Assembly: GCA_020629635.1 (NCBI GenBank)
Contig: JAHDCX010000013.1
Coordinates: forward strand, 85,009 to 149,008
Reading direction: 5' to 3'
DNA length: 64,000 nucleotides
Source: Acidimicrobiales bacterium
GTDB lineage: Bacteria > Actinomycetota > Acidimicrobiia > Acidimicrobiales > SHLQ01
This document shows positions 31,139-39,110 of this stretch, piece by piece. Both the position numbers and the translations under genes were made by a program. How positions within the stretch are numbered: position 1 is the first letter of the stretch; each line of letters starts with the position of its first letter. A model generated the notes under the pieces. That model worked only from the letters and a program-made list of their open reading frames with translations, was not told where the DNA came from and did no database searches.

Positions 31139-31216
31139 TGGTCGGGCTGAGAGGATTTGAACCTCCGACCTTCGGTCCCCCAGACCGACGCGCTAACCAA
31201 GCTGCGCCACAGCCCG
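31139..31216 (-). tRNA. tRNA-Pro (GGG anticodon), CCA encoded
   Basis: Folds as a full cloverleaf on the minus strand: acceptor CGGGCTG with CAGCCCG, D arm with GGTTA, anticodon stem TCGGT/ACCGA with loop CTGGGGG (anticodon GGG, reading CCC), T arm GGAGG-TTCAAAT-CCTCT, discriminator A. The genome encodes CCA directly after it (31141-31139); without CCA the tRNA is 31142-31216. Confidence 0.95.
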
Positions 31217-31280
31217 TAAGGCGCCTCACTGTAGTGCCTCCGCGGCCACATCCCACTCGAATCTGGCGGCGCTGCGAGGA

Positions 31281-31505
31281 TCAGCCGAGCAGCCACGCAA
31301 TCCCGTCGATCAGGCGCCACAGCAGGTATGCCGCCAGGGCGACAACGACGATCCAGAAATGCCACGGCGCCGATTCGCCGACGGCTCGGGCTTCGACCGC
31401 CACGTCCTCATGAGCGGCAACGAAGGTTCCACACGTCGCGCACGTACCGTCACCTCCGAGCGAGTTCGGGCTGCGGTACTCGCTGCACGCATCACACCAC
31501 GGCAC
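31281..31505 (-). CDS. small zinc-ribbon membrane protein
   Basis: A 74-residue protein from GTG 31505. The N-terminus has two CxxC pairs (WCDACSEY and GTCATCG), likely a zinc ribbon in the cytoplasm, then a linker and one C-terminal membrane helix (FWIVVVALAAYLLWRLIDGIAW in part). Similar short proteins are found in actinobacteria next to phosphatase or regulator genes, but no function is known. It starts 6 bases after the stop of the SpoIIE-type phosphatase gene, so it is in that operon. Confidence 0.65.
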   Translation of the reverse strand: MPWCDACSEYRSPNSLGGDGTCATCGTFVAAHEDVAVEARAVGESAPWHFWIVVVALAAYLLWRLIDGIAWLLG

Positions 31506-31511
31506 CCGGGC

Positions 31512-32597
31512 TCAGCTCCGGCGCACGGCCAAGATGGCGACGTCGTCTTCGATCACGCCGTTTGCGAAATCTCTTGCCTCTTCGAGCAACCCCTTCACGA
31601 GCACATCGGGCGAGGCCCCAGGGTCTCGTCGAATGGCCATGGCAATGCGCTCCTCACCGAACAGTTCGTCGCCCTCACGGGCCTCGGCGAGCCCGTCGGT
31701 GTACAACAGCACGAAGTCGTCGAGCGACAGTGGGATCTCCTTGCTGAAGTAGGTCGCTTTTGGATCGAGCATGAGCAACGGGCCGGTCGCACGAAGCGGA
31801 CGGACCTCTCGGTCGTGCCACAGCCACCCGGCGGGGTGTCCCGCCGAGGCGTACCGCAACGTGCCGGCTTCGGTGTCGAAGACCACGACGATCATCGAGA
31901 TGAACTCTTCGCCACGGTCCATCTCGGCGAGCTGCTGGTTGAGCTCCTCGAGCGCCTGTGCGGGATCGCGGAACTGTCGGAGGAACACCCGGAGCAGGTA
32001 CTTGGCCTGAAAGGCCGTGATGGAGGACTCGATTCCGTGACCTGCCACATCGCCAATCACCGCGGCGATTCGCTTCGGACCGACTCGGTAAACATCGAAG
32101 AAGTCGCCCGCCATCAGCCCCGAACCCGCTTCGTACACCCGGCCGACTTCGAATCCACTCACGTCTGGCAGCGCGTCGGGCGCCAACCGCGAAGCCCATG
32201 CTTTCGGAGCGAAATCCTCCTGCTCCAGCGCCTCTTCGGCGCGTCGCTCGAGGAAGAAACGCTGTCGGCTGAGACGCGCCTCCTGGACCGCTCCCCTCGA
32301 CCAGTAGATCGACACGAGCGCCGGAACGGCAGCAGCAGCAAAGACCATGGCCACCTGGTGGTCCTCGGTGAACGCCGTTGCGAAGGCAGCGACCGACAGG
32401 ATCGTGTAGAGGATCGCCGAGTGCGCCTCTTTGCGAAACGCGGATCGAGCCAGACTGAACGCAGACGCTTCCTGTGCGTTCTCCGGGTCGTGCTCGAGAT
32501 TGCCGAGGAATCGACGACGATACCGGGCCGAGCGGGCCCAGCTGAGGGCCGCCACGACACACACGATGCCGAGGCCGATGAGGACCACGGTCTTCAT
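31512..32597 (-). CDS. PP2C-type (SpoIIE/RsbU) serine phosphatase with membrane N-terminus
   Basis: A 361-residue protein. The first 100 residues have about three membrane helices (VVLIGLGIVCVVAALSWA, ILYTILSVAAFATAF, VAMVFAAAAVPALVSIYW). The phosphatase domain (about 145-360) has the metal-binding Asp pattern: AGDFFDVY, VIGDVAGHGIES, LLYTDGLAEA and IEDDVAILAV. Such enzymes dephosphorylate anti-sigma-factor antagonists in general stress or developmental signalling. No anti-sigma factor or antagonist gene is adjacent. ATG 32597 has TAGCCT 7 bases upstream. Confidence 0.9.
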   Translation of the reverse strand: MKTVVLIGLGIVCVVAALSWARSARYRRRFLGNLEHDPENAQEASAFSLARSAFRKEAHSAILYTILSVAAFATAFTEDHQVAMVFAAAAVPALVSIYWSRGAVQEARLSRQRFFLERRAEEALEQEDFAPKAWASRLAPDALPDVSGFEVGRVYEAGSGLMAGDFFDVYRVGPKRIAAVIGDVAGHGIESSITAFQAKYLLRVFLRQFRDPAQALEELNQQLAEMDRGEEFISMIVVVFDTEAGTLRYASAGHPAGWLWHDREVRPLRATGPLLMLDPKATYFSKEIPLSLDDFVLLYTDGLAEAREGDELFGEERIAMAIRRDPGASPDVLVKGLLEEARDFANGVIEDDVAILAVRRS

Positions 32598-32604
32598 GGT
32601 CCCA

Positions 32605-32610
32605 AGGCTA
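32605..32610 (-). promoter_or_regulatory. candidate -10 hexamer (TAGCCT)
   Basis: TAGCCT on the minus strand ends 7 bases before the ATG at 32597 of the phosphatase gene, in the 15-base gap after the der stop codon. It may let the phosphatase be expressed apart from der. Confidence 0.42.
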
Positions 32611-32612
32611 GC

Positions 32613-33926
32613 TCAGGACGTCTCGGATCGACGACGAACCCGCAGCTTGATCGGCGTATTGCCCAAATCGAAGTCCTCGCGGAGGCGTCGCTCCAAGAAG
32701 CGCAGATACGTCCTCGGGAGCTCCTTGTTCGCGAAGAGCGTGAAGGTGGGCGGGTCCGTCGCCCCCTGCGTTGCGTACAGGACTCTCCCCCCGTCGGGCG
32801 CTGGCTGGGCCACTTGCGCGGCCCGAATCGACTGATTCACCTTGCGGGTCGGAATGCGAGTCGAGTAGTCGGTGATGGCATCTTCGAGCGCTGGCCAGAG
32901 CTTCTGGACGCTCTTGCCGGTCAGGGCGCTGATGCGCAGCACGGGCGACTCCCCGATGAAATGCAGCTTGCGCTCGAGCGTGACCATTGCGTCGCGGCGA
33001 GCCTCGGCATCGAGCAACTCCCACTTGTTCAGCAGCACGACGATCGGGCACCCCGCTGCATCGACACGTTCGGCGAGCCGCTGATCCTGGGCCGTCACTC
33101 CGACCGTTGCGTCGATGACGAGCAGGGCGACGTCGGATTCGTCGACGGCGCGAAGCGCCCGAACGAGGGAGTAGTACTCGGTCTCCTCGTCGACTCGAGC
33201 CTTTCGTCGCATACCCGCGGTGTCCACGAAACGAATCGGGCCTCCGGGAGTCTCGACGATCGTGTCGATCGCATCGCGGGTGGTCCCGGGTCGGTCGTGC
33301 ACGACCGACCGGTCCTCTCCGATGAGACGGTTGAACAGCGTCGACTTTCCGACATTCGGTCGACCGACGATCGAGACCGAGAAGATCCGTTCCTCCGCCG
33401 GCTCGTCGACGACGAGCTCGGGAGCATCCGGCAGGACCTCGATGATCCGGTCGAGCAGGTCGGCTGCTCCGAGACCGTGCAGCGCGCTGACGGCCATCGG
33501 CTCGCCGAGCCCGAGGCTCATCAGATCCCAGATCTGATGCTCCTGCTTCTCGGAGTCGGTCTTGTTGGCGACGAGGAAGACCGGGTTGTCGATTCGGCGC
33601 ACCAGATCCGCGACGAGTTGGTCATCGGTCGTCACGCCCACCGACGCGTCGGCGACCATGAGCACCACATCGGCCTCTCGGATGGCACGCTCGCTCTGCC
33701 GCGACACCTTCGCGTCGAGCGCATCGCCGTCGGAGTCCGCCATCCAACCGCCGGTGTCGATGATCGTGAACTCGCGTCCCTGCCACTCGGCAACGAGTTC
33801 CTTTCGGTCACGCGTGACGCCAGGGCGCTCCTCGACGATCGCCTCACGGCGTCCGAGGAATCGATTCACCAGCGTGGATTTGCCGACGTTGGGTCGGCCC
33901 ACGATTGCAACGGTGGGAAGCGTCAC
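32613..33926 (-). CDS. der: ribosome biogenesis GTPase Der
   Basis: A 437-residue EngA/Der protein with two G domains in tandem. The first P-loop GRPNVGKST is near residue 9, with DTGGW and NKTD; the second GRPNVGKST is near 187, with DTAGM and NKWE. A C-terminal KH-like domain (about 355-437) ends in IKLRVRRR. Der is needed for maturation of the 50S subunit. The GTG start at 33926 overlaps the stop of the DUF512 gene as GTGA, which decides it. Confidence 0.95.
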   Translation of the reverse strand: MTLPTVAIVGRPNVGKSTLVNRFLGRREAIVEERPGVTRDRKELVAEWQGREFTIIDTGGWMADSDGDALDAKVSRQSERAIREADVVLMVADASVGVTTDDQLVADLVRRIDNPVFLVANKTDSEKQEHQIWDLMSLGLGEPMAVSALHGLGAADLLDRIIEVLPDAPELVVDEPAEERIFSVSIVGRPNVGKSTLFNRLIGEDRSVVHDRPGTTRDAIDTIVETPGGPIRFVDTAGMRRKARVDEETEYYSLVRALRAVDESDVALLVIDATVGVTAQDQRLAERVDAAGCPIVVLLNKWELLDAEARRDAMVTLERKLHFIGESPVLRISALTGKSVQKLWPALEDAITDYSTRIPTRKVNQSIRAAQVAQPAPDGGRVLYATQGATDPPTFTLFANKELPRTYLRFLERRLREDFDLGNTPIKLRVRRRSETS

Positions 33927-35326
33927 GGCAGTCGTCCAGTCTCGAGGGCGGCGCGTAGGGCGCCTCCGTCGGTTGGGATGATCTCGACAGGCCGGGGAAG
34001 ATCCTCCGGCCGGGTGCCGTCGAGGAAGACCCCTCGGTTGAGGCACACGTCGGGCAACAAATATCGATGTCCCATCGGCTCCGTGGCGAGGGTCCGAGCG
34101 AGGTCTTCACCGACCATCAGGCCGGTCACGGCGACATTGCCACCGAAGAACTCGTTCTTCACGGGGATCAACCGCACGTCGGGGCGTCCCAGCTCGGTCA
34201 CGAGCGGCTCCAGAACCGCTGCGCCCAGCTCTCCCGTCAGGATGCCGATTGGTGCGTTCTTGCGTGGCCGTATCGCAAGCGTGCCCGACGACCCCGGAGA
34301 GCGAACCTGACGAGGGGCACGGTAGGCCTCAGCCGGGCCAGCGTCGACCCATGAGAAGAACCCCTCGTGTGGGCCGGTCGTCGTCGAGGCGACCCCCGAG
34401 AACTCGTCTTCGAACAGACGCGCCATTCCCACGCCGTCCTCGTACATCGGCACCTCGCCGTAACTTTCTCGCGGCGGAAGTTCGGTCCCGGCGGCCAGGT
34501 GGTACTCGTCTGACGCATGCACCACCGCAGAGCCGGTCAGCTCGACGAACACCTGTTGCCAGCGAGCAACGATCGAACAGACGGCGGCCGCTTCGTCAGC
34601 CGTGTGCGCCCGCATTCGTGTTTCGGTCGAGTACTTCGAGACGCCGAGCGGCACCACACTGACCGTTGCGATCTCGCGGTACTGATCAATGATCGTCGCA
34701 AGCGTTTCGTCGAGGACCGCCCCGTCGTTGACTCCTGGACACACGACGATCTGACCATGCACGACCACTCCTGCGTCAAGCAGGGCCCGGAGCCATCGCA
34801 AACTCGATGCGCCACGCCGGTTGCGGAGCATCTCGGCTCGGACGTCTGGCGACGTCGCATGAATCGACACGTTGAGCGGGCTCAGTCCCTCGGTGATCAC
34901 GCGCTCCAGATCTGCTTCGGTGAACCGCGTCAGCGTCGTGTAATTGCCGTAGAGGAAGGACAGCCGGTAGTCGTCGTCCTTCAGGTACAGACTCTTCCGG
35001 AGATTTGGAGGAAGCTGGTAGATGAAGCAGAACTCGCAGTGGTTGTCGCACGTCCGGACCTCGTCGAACAACGCCGAATGGACGTCGAGTCCCAACGGTT
35101 CGCCGAGCGGCTTGTCGATGTCGACGGAGAACGTCAGTCCATCGCGCCGGACCTCGAGTTCAAAGCTGTTGGTGTCGACCAACATTTGCCATTCGAGGAT
35201 GTCGCGAGGCCGGACGCCATCGATCGAGGCCACCTCGTCTCCGACGAGCACGCCAGCCGTCGCGGCATGACCATCGGGGTCGATCGAGACGACCCGCGGC
35301 AACGCATCGATCGCGCCTGGTTCCAT
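33923..35326 (-). CDS. DUF512 family Fe-S protein with PDZ-like N-terminus
   Basis: A 467-residue protein. Residues about 10-70 form a PDZ-like domain (GHAATAGVLVGDEVASIDG). A radical-SAM-like region follows with CDNHCEFCFIYQLP (Cys pattern CxxxCxxC), then SLYLKDDDYRLSFLYGNYTT and the DUF512 domain. The family is widespread beside der, as here, and its reaction is unknown. ATG 35326 has TAGGGT exactly 6 bases upstream, so the transcript is probably leaderless, and der is translated by coupling (GTGA overlap). Confidence 0.88.
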   Translation of the reverse strand: MEPGAIDALPRVVSIDPDGHAATAGVLVGDEVASIDGVRPRDILEWQMLVDTNSFELEVRRDGLTFSVDIDKPLGEPLGLDVHSALFDEVRTCDNHCEFCFIYQLPPNLRKSLYLKDDDYRLSFLYGNYTTLTRFTEADLERVITEGLSPLNVSIHATSPDVRAEMLRNRRGASSLRWLRALLDAGVVVHGQIVVCPGVNDGAVLDETLATIIDQYREIATVSVVPLGVSKYSTETRMRAHTADEAAAVCSIVARWQQVFVELTGSAVVHASDEYHLAAGTELPPRESYGEVPMYEDGVGMARLFEDEFSGVASTTTGPHEGFFSWVDAGPAEAYRAPRQVRSPGSSGTLAIRPRKNAPIGILTGELGAAVLEPLVTELGRPDVRLIPVKNEFFGGNVAVTGLMVGEDLARTLATEPMGHRYLLPDVCLNRGVFLDGTRPEDLPRPVEIIPTDGGALRAALETGRLP

Positions 35327-35332
35327 ACGACA

Positions 35333-35338
35333 ACCCTA
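35333..35338 (-). promoter_or_regulatory. candidate -10 hexamer (TAGGGT) of a leaderless transcript
   Basis: TAGGGT on the minus strand ends 6 bases before the ATG at 35326 of the DUF512-der operon. Confidence 0.55.
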
Positions 35339-35403
35339 CGGCCACCCGCTGCAGGCCAGCGTCCGAAGGGCCGAGCAGGCCTCCCGCTCTTCGGCCGGAG
35401 CAA

Positions 35404-35409
35404 TACACT
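35404..35409 (+). promoter_or_regulatory. candidate -10 hexamer (TACACT) of a leaderless transcript
   Basis: TACACT ends 6 bases before the ATG at 35416 of ispH. Together with 35333-35338 it makes both arms of the ispH / DUF512 divergent region leaderless. Confidence 0.55.
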
Positions 35410-35415
35410 CGAGCC

Positions 35416-36450
35416 ATGGCCGTCGACCAGGTCCTGCTCGCCGCTCCCCGGGGTTTCTGCGCCGGCGTGGAAATGGCAATCAAGGCGCTTGCCGCAATGG
35501 TACGGGCCTTCGAGCCACCGGTGTACTGCTACCACGAGATCGTGCACAACCGCCTGGTCGTCCGACGCTTCGAGGACATGGGCGTCATCTTCGTCGATGA
35601 CATCGCCGAAGTCCCCCCAGGTGCGCCGATCATGTTGTCCGCTCACGGCTCTGCGCCCGAGGTGGTGGATGCCGCCCGTTCGACTGGCGGCTACGTCGTC
35701 GATGCCGTGTGTCCCCTCGTCACCAAGGTGCATCACGAGGTCAAGGTCCGGGCCGGCAAGGGATACCAGATCGTCTACATCGGACACGACGGCCACGAGG
35801 AAGCGGTCGGCACGATGGCGGTCGCCCCCGACGCCATTCATCGCGTCGAATCCGTCGACGAGGTCCAGGCCCTCGGCGAGCTCGACGGACCGGTCGCGCT
35901 CCTCGCCCAGACCACGCTCTCGCATCGCGACTGGTCTGAAGTGCAGGACGCGGCACTGGATCGCTGGCCAGACATGTGGACGCCCGGTCGCAGCGACCTC
36001 TGCTTCGCGACCACCAACCGTCAGGGAGCCCTCACCGAGATTGCTCCGCGGTGCGACGCCATGGTCGTGATTGGATCGTCGAACTCCTCCAACACGATGG
36101 CGCTCGCTCGGCTCGCAACCGAGTCCGGTTGCGGCCGCGTACTTCGGGTCAACACCGCGGATGAGCTCCCCGACGACCTCGACGGCGTCGTTGGGGTCAC
36201 TGCGGGAGCCTCGGCGAGCGAAGAGCTCGTCGAGTCCGTGATCGCCCGCCTCGCGCCGTCCAACGGCGTCAGCGAAGTTCGGATCACCGAGGAGGACGAG
36301 TACTTCCCGCCACCCCGGAACCTTCGAGACCTCCTGACCGCGCTCGACGCCGCATCCGCGCTGACGCTCGGTTCCCCCCGAGACCAGGTACCGAACACGG
36401 GTGACCGCCAACTCGGTGCCAGCGAAGTGCTGCGCCTACTCGGGAGCTGA
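35416..36450 (+). CDS. ispH: 4-hydroxy-3-methylbut-2-enyl diphosphate reductase
   Basis: A 344-residue IspH/LytB. The three Cys that hold the 4Fe-4S cluster are in APRGFCAGVEMA, DAVCPLVTKVHHE and DLCFATTNRQGA; HEIVHN and SAHGSAP carry conserved His, and SSNSSNT is the substrate loop. It catalyses the last step of the methylerythritol phosphate pathway, giving isopentenyl and dimethylallyl diphosphate. It is the only clear enzyme of this pathway in the window; the IspD-like protein is doubtful. The 3' end overlaps plsC on the other strand by 15 bases. Confidence 0.95.
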   Translation: MAVDQVLLAAPRGFCAGVEMAIKALAAMVRAFEPPVYCYHEIVHNRLVVRRFEDMGVIFVDDIAEVPPGAPIMLSAHGSAPEVVDAARSTGGYVVDAVCPLVTKVHHEVKVRAGKGYQIVYIGHDGHEEAVGTMAVAPDAIHRVESVDEVQALGELDGPVALLAQTTLSHRDWSEVQDAALDRWPDMWTPGRSDLCFATTNRQGALTEIAPRCDAMVVIGSSNSSNTMALARLATESGCGRVLRVNTADELPDDLDGVVGVTAGASASEELVESVIARLAPSNGVSEVRITEEDEYFPPPRNLRDLLTALDAASALTLGSPRDQVPNTGDRQLGASEVLRLLGS

Positions 36451-37185
36451 TGCTCCCCCGGAGCCGAGCGCCCGGGTCTCGTAGCCGCCGGCCTCGAGCG
36501 CTTCGTCGAAGAGCGTCTGCAAACGACTTCGGAGCAGTTCGGTGTGGGCCTTGACAGCCTTGCGAGAGACGCGGCCACGCTCGTTCGGGGTCGGCGGCGG
36601 TATCGGCTCGCCGATGATGAACACGAGCTTCTTCGGGAAGACGAACTTTCGACCGACGGGCATTGCGTACTCCGTCCCACCGATCCCAACCGGGACGATC
36701 GGACACTGTTGGCGCCCGGACAGGAAGCTCGGTCCGTCGAACATGTTCTCTTCGAGCACCTCGAGACCGCTGCGTCGTGTGCCCTCGGGGAACATGACGA
36801 GGGTCTCGCCTCGTTCGAGAATCGTCTCCGCAATGCGGAGTGCCCCTCGGTCTGCGCTCTCCCGCTCGACGGGAAACCCACCGAGCATCGTGAGAAACCA
36901 CGCCCCCGCACGGTTGAACTTCCAGAGTGAGTCCTTGCCCATGAAGCGGATCGGTGCAGTGCGGATCACGGGGAGCAGCGGCGTGTCGAGGTTGGACCGG
37001 TGGACGGGAGAGACGATGAAGGCACCGCTGGTCGGCAGATTCTCTCGGCCGTGAACTTCGTAGCGGAACCACAGCTTCGCGAGGCTTGTCATGACCACCC
37101 GCGCAACGCCCCAACACGCTCGCTGTGTGCGAGTCAGAACTTGGCCGTCGACGAGCGAGGCATCGTGGTGCTCAGGAGCCGTCAT
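36436..37185 (-). CDS. plsC: 1-acyl-sn-glycerol-3-phosphate acyltransferase (PlsC-like)
   Basis: A 249-residue acyltransferase. The HX4D motif is VHRSNLDTP, followed by FMGKDSLWK, GGFPVERE and FPEGTRRSG, the four usual blocks. It acylates lysophosphatidic acid in membrane phospholipid synthesis. ATG 37185 overlaps the TGA of aroA-cmk as ATGA, so this start is preferred over ATG 37215, which would lie inside the upstream gene. A short disordered tail follows the catalytic domain. It is the last gene of the tyrA / aroA-cmk unit. Confidence 0.9.
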   Translation of the reverse strand: MTAPEHHDASLVDGQVLTRTQRACWGVARVVMTSLAKLWFRYEVHGRENLPTSGAFIVSPVHRSNLDTPLLPVIRTAPIRFMGKDSLWKFNRAGAWFLTMLGGFPVERESADRGALRIAETILERGETLVMFPEGTRRSGLEVLEENMFDGPSFLSGRQQCPIVPVGIGGTEYAMPVGRKFVFPKKLVFIIGEPIPPPTPNERGRVSRKAVKAHTELLRSRLQTLFDEALEAGGYETRALGSGGASAPE

Positions 37186-39110
37186 CGGCCTCGAGCGCTC
37201 GTTGCGCTGATCCACAGCTCGCTGATCCGGGAGATCACGGCATCGACCGGCATCCCGGTCGAATCAACGAGGGTCGCGTCGTTCGCTTGCACGAGCGGAT
37301 CGTGTTCCCGGGTCGAATCGATCCGATCACGTTCGGCGATTCGCTGCATCATGTCGGCGAGATCAACATCGCCGCTCTCGCTCGCTCGGCGTCGAGCCCG
37401 CTCTTCGACGGTGGCGGTCAAGAAGACCTTGCACGCCGCGTCAGGAAAGATCGCGGTGCCGATGTCTCGCCCTTCGATCACTGCGGCTCCACGTCGGCGT
37501 GCCCACTCGCGCTGCTGCTCGGCAAGTACCGCCCGCACCCCCGAGATGGCCGCGACCGGCGAGACCGCCGAGGTGACCTCTGGCGTACGGATGTCGGCGG
37601 TGACGTCTTCGCCGTCGACGATGACTCGCCCCGCCCCGACACGAATGTCACTGCGTTCCGCCGCGGACGTGACTGCGGTGGTGTTGTCGATCGACACACC
37701 GGTTCGGAGCACTGCGAGCGCAACGGATCGGTACATCGCTCCCGTATCGAGGTGGGGAAGGTGGAGTGCATCGGCGACCGCAGCCGCGACCGTGGATTTG
37801 CCGCTCCCTGCAGGGCCGTCGATCGCCAGGACGAGTGGCTCGGAGCGGGTCTCGGACCGGAACTGATCGAGCATCGCCCAGAAGCCAGGGAACGTCTTGT
37901 CGACACAATCCGGATCGTTCACGACGACCCCCGGCTCGACCAAGCCGAGCAGCGCAAGCGACATCGCCATCCGATGATCTTCGTAGGTGTCCACGGCTGC
38001 GTGGCGATGTTCCCCACCGACGACGGAGAATCCATCGTCGTCGATCGTTGCCTCGATGCCGAGCCGCTGCAGCTCGGTCACGGCGGCGGCAACACGATCG
38101 CTCTCCTTCGTCGTTCGGATGAAGCCGATGCCGGTGGCAGAGCTCCGACCATCTGCTCGGGCGGCGAGCGCGGCGAAGGTCGGCGCCGTGTCGCTCATGT
38201 CCCCGAGGTCGACGGTCGCCGGGCGCAACATTCCGCTGCCTCGGACCTCGATCCGGTCCTCGTCGACCCAGACACGGGCACCCATCGAGCGGATGACTTC
38301 GGCGAATCCGACGTCCCCCTGGGACGAGTTCGAGCCGATCCCCTCGACCACGACCCGTCCGCCGACGATGGCTGCTGCGGCCAGCGGATAGGTCGCCGTG
38401 GAGGCATCCGGCTCGACGCGGTGGGTGCAGGCGACATAGTTCCCTGGCTCCACGCGATAGCCGTTGTCGAGCCGCTCGACGGCAATGCCGAACGCCGCCA
38501 TCGCATCGATCGTGAGATCGATGTACGGCTGAGAGACGGACCGGCCTCTCAGCGAGAGGACGAGTCCGCTCGGCAACGTCGGCGCGATCATCAAGAGCGC
38601 AGAAACGAACTGACTCGAGACGGAGGCGTCGATCTCCACACGGCTCGTGCCGTCGAATCCGCCGTCGACGACGATCGGGATCGTGTCCGAATCGAGCGTC
38701 ACACCGAGCGAACGCAATGCTGCGGTGAGCGGATCCATGGGCCGACCACGCATTTGCTCGTGGGCATCGAGGGTGCCCGAACCCGCAGCGGCGACGAGCG
38801 GCAGAATGAATCGTGCGGTCGTTCCCGACATGCGAGCGTCGATCGGTTGAAGGGGCGGGCGAGGCTGGCCACCGGTTCCTGTCACTTCGACGACGTCCCC
38901 ATCGCGGGTGACCGTCGCACCGAGCGCACGGACGGCGCCGATCATGGCGTCGACGTCGTCAGCCTTTCCGATGCCCCGAAGCACACTCGTCCCGTGAGCA
39001 AGGGCGGCGATCGGAAGCACCCGATTGACGATGCTCTTCGACCCGGGGAGTACCACGACGCTGTCGAGCGTGCCCTCGATCGGCTCCACGTGGCGTGCCT
39101 CGATCGTCAC
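37182..39110 (-). CDS. aroA-cmk: fusion of EPSP synthase (AroA) and cytidylate kinase (Cmk)
   Basis: A 642-residue two-enzyme protein. Residues 1 to about 420 are 3-phosphoshikimate 1-carboxyvinyltransferase: VLPGSKSIVNRVLPIAAL, DARMSGTTARFILPL, PDASTATYPLAAAA, RTTKESDRV and YEDHRMAMSLALLG. From about 425 the kinase begins, with P-loop DGPAGSGKST near 432, then LDTGAMYRSVAL, EGRDIGTAIFPDA and RIAERDRIDSTRE. AroA makes the chorismate precursor; Cmk phosphorylates CMP and dCMP. Both active sites look intact. ATGA overlaps with tyrA before it and plsC after it. Confidence 0.95.
   Translation of the reverse strand: MTIEARHVEPIEGTLDSVVVLPGSKSIVNRVLPIAALAHGTSVLRGIGKADDVDAMIGAVRALGATVTRDGDVVEVTGTGGQPRPPLQPIDARMSGTTARFILPLVAAAGSGTLDAHEQMRGRPMDPLTAALRSLGVTLDSDTIPIVVDGGFDGTSRVEIDASVSSQFVSALLMIAPTLPSGLVLSLRGRSVSQPYIDLTIDAMAAFGIAVERLDNGYRVEPGNYVACTHRVEPDASTATYPLAAAAIVGGRVVVEGIGSNSSQGDVGFAEVIRSMGARVWVDEDRIEVRGSGMLRPATVDLGDMSDTAPTFAALAARADGRSSATGIGFIRTTKESDRVAAAVTELQRLGIEATIDDDGFSVVGGEHRHAAVDTYEDHRMAMSLALLGLVEPGVVVNDPDCVDKTFPGFWAMLDQFRSETRSEPLVLAIDGPAGSGKSTVAAAVADALHLPHLDTGAMYRSVALAVLRTGVSIDNTTAVTSAAERSDIRVGAGRVIVDGEDVTADIRTPEVTSAVSPVAAISGVRAVLAEQQREWARRRGAAVIEGRDIGTAIFPDAACKVFLTATVEERARRRASESGDVDLADMMQRIAERDRIDSTREHDPLVQANDATLVDSTGMPVDAVISRISELWISATSARGR

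Noticed and set aside
31359..34310. A 983-codon open frame on the plus strand opposite the SpoIIE-type phosphatase, der and DUF512 genes
   Set aside because: It is antisense to three clearly recognisable genes, its product is rich in Arg, Asp, Gly and His with no fold pattern, and stop codons are rare there only because of high GC content.
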